From contig MKSU01000015.1 in assembly GCA_001897375.1 (NCBI GenBank), forward strand, positions 84,680-148,679: a stretch of DNA of 64,000 nt, read 5' to 3'. The stretch comes from Sphingomonas sp. 67-36. Lineage in GTDB: Bacteria; Pseudomonadota; Alphaproteobacteria; Sphingomonadales; Sphingomonadaceae. A model generated the notes under the pieces. That model saw only the letters and a list, made by a program, of their open reading frames with translations, had not been told where the DNA came from and made no database searches. The position numbers and the translations under genes are program-made. Positions 63,589-64,000 of this stretch are shown here, in pieces; the first letter of the stretch is position 1, and every line of letters begins with the position of its first letter.

Positions 63589-64000
63589 TTGAGCAGAGTG
63601 AAGGCGGCGATCATCGGATCCGGGAACATTGGCACGGATCTGATGGTGAAGATGCTTCGGGGATCGGAGCATATGGAGCTTGCGGCGGTGGTTGGGATCG
63701 ACGCGGCGTCGGAGGGCCTGGCGATGGCGCGGGCGTGCGGGGTGGCGACCACGCACGAGGGGATCGAGGGGTTGCGGAAGCTCGCCTGCTATGGCGAGAT
63801 CGGCATCGCGTTCGACGCGACGTCTGCCTACGCGCACAAGGTGCACGACGCGGCATTGCGCGCGGACGGCATCCAGGTGGTGGACCTGACCCCGGCGGCG
63901 ATCGGTCCGTTCACGGTGCCGCCGGTCAACATGGAGGCGCATCTCGACCAGCCCAACGTCAACATGGTGACGTGCGGCGGGCAGGCGACGATCCCGATGG
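63589..64000 (+). CDS. hsaG: HsaG, acylating aldehyde dehydrogenase (partial, window end)
   Basis: The first 137 codons are visible. The N-terminal Rossmann motif [13 protein letters not shown] and the active-site Cys129 in [13 protein letters not shown] identify an acylating (propanal/acetaldehyde) dehydrogenase, which makes acyl-CoA from the aldehyde released by the aldolase HsaF. TTG at 63589 with GGAG 8 bases upstream is the likely start. HsaF is expected next, beyond the window. Confidence 0.85.
   Translation, partial: MSRVKAAIIGSGNIGTDLMVKMLRGSEHMELAAVVGIDAASEGLAMARACGVATTHEGIEGLRKLACYGEIGIAFDATSAYAHKVHDAALRADGIQVVDLTPAAIGPFTVPPVNMEAHLDQPNVNMVTCGGQATIPM

Overview
The window reads as chromosomal DNA of a sphingomonad (Alphaproteobacteria, Sphingomonadales; Sphingomonas-like). 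The grounds are high GC, a soluble serine palmitoyltransferase paired with a dedicated acyl carrier protein (sphingolipid synthesis), several TonB-dependent receptors, an alphaproteobacterial SOS box, and the order zapA - 6S RNA - 5-formyl-THF cyclo-ligase. Genes are tightly packed, and no gene-free stretch exceeds about 300 bases once the real genes are placed. I saw no tRNA, rRNA, CRISPR array, insertion sequence or prophage.

Layout. 1-4.2 kb: an SOS-type box before a truncated radical SAM gene, folate and cell-division genes with 6S RNA between them, then gap-pgk ending in a bipartite palindromic repeat. 4.2-8.7 kb: an xpaC-like/telA pair, an exported protein of unknown role, and typA. 8.7-20.1 kb: two TonB-dependent receptors, an EVE protein, an ABC-F ATPase, and a LytS/LytTR two-component pair. 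20.1-31.2 kb: ligA, an amino-acid permease, HIT/hisE, a Cds1-like PLP enzyme, a small secreted protein, a GNAT-like protein, a fatty-acid desaturase, and lptF-lptG. 31.3-35.2 kb: a hybrid histidine kinase and the sphingolipid genes spt-acp. 35.3-42.5 kb: a Tad/Cpa pilus assembly locus (cpaA-B-C-D-E, tadB, tadC) without the cpaF motor ATPase or a Flp pilin gene. 42.6-44.8 kb: a hydrolase, an FAD oxidoreductase and a YegP-like protein.

44.8-64.0 kb is the most notable part: a steroid-nucleus degradation island. A divergent control region near 60.7 kb feeds (i) a rightward operon hsaA-hsaD-hsaE-hsaG (cut by the window end) and (ii) a leftward run of 17 genes that nearly all overlap or abut: SDR, hsaC, ipdA, ipdB, an enoyl-CoA hydratase, ipdC, echA20, two acyl-CoA dehydrogenases, fadA6, an NTF2-like protein, SDR, two more acyl-CoA dehydrogenases, ipdF, a MaoC hydratase and fadD3. 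Together these encode cleavage of the aromatised A ring (HsaA, HsaC, HsaD), breakdown of the released dienoate (HsaE, HsaG), CoA activation of the C/D-ring remnant HIP (FadD3), and opening of rings D and C with beta-oxidation (IpdF, FadE30, IpdC, EchA20, IpdAB, FadA6). The upper-pathway enzymes (KstD, KshAB, side-chain genes), the flavin reductase HsaB, the aldolase HsaF and a dedicated regulator are not in the window. Gene names in this island rest on remembered similarity to actinobacterial proteins and on context; no database search was run.
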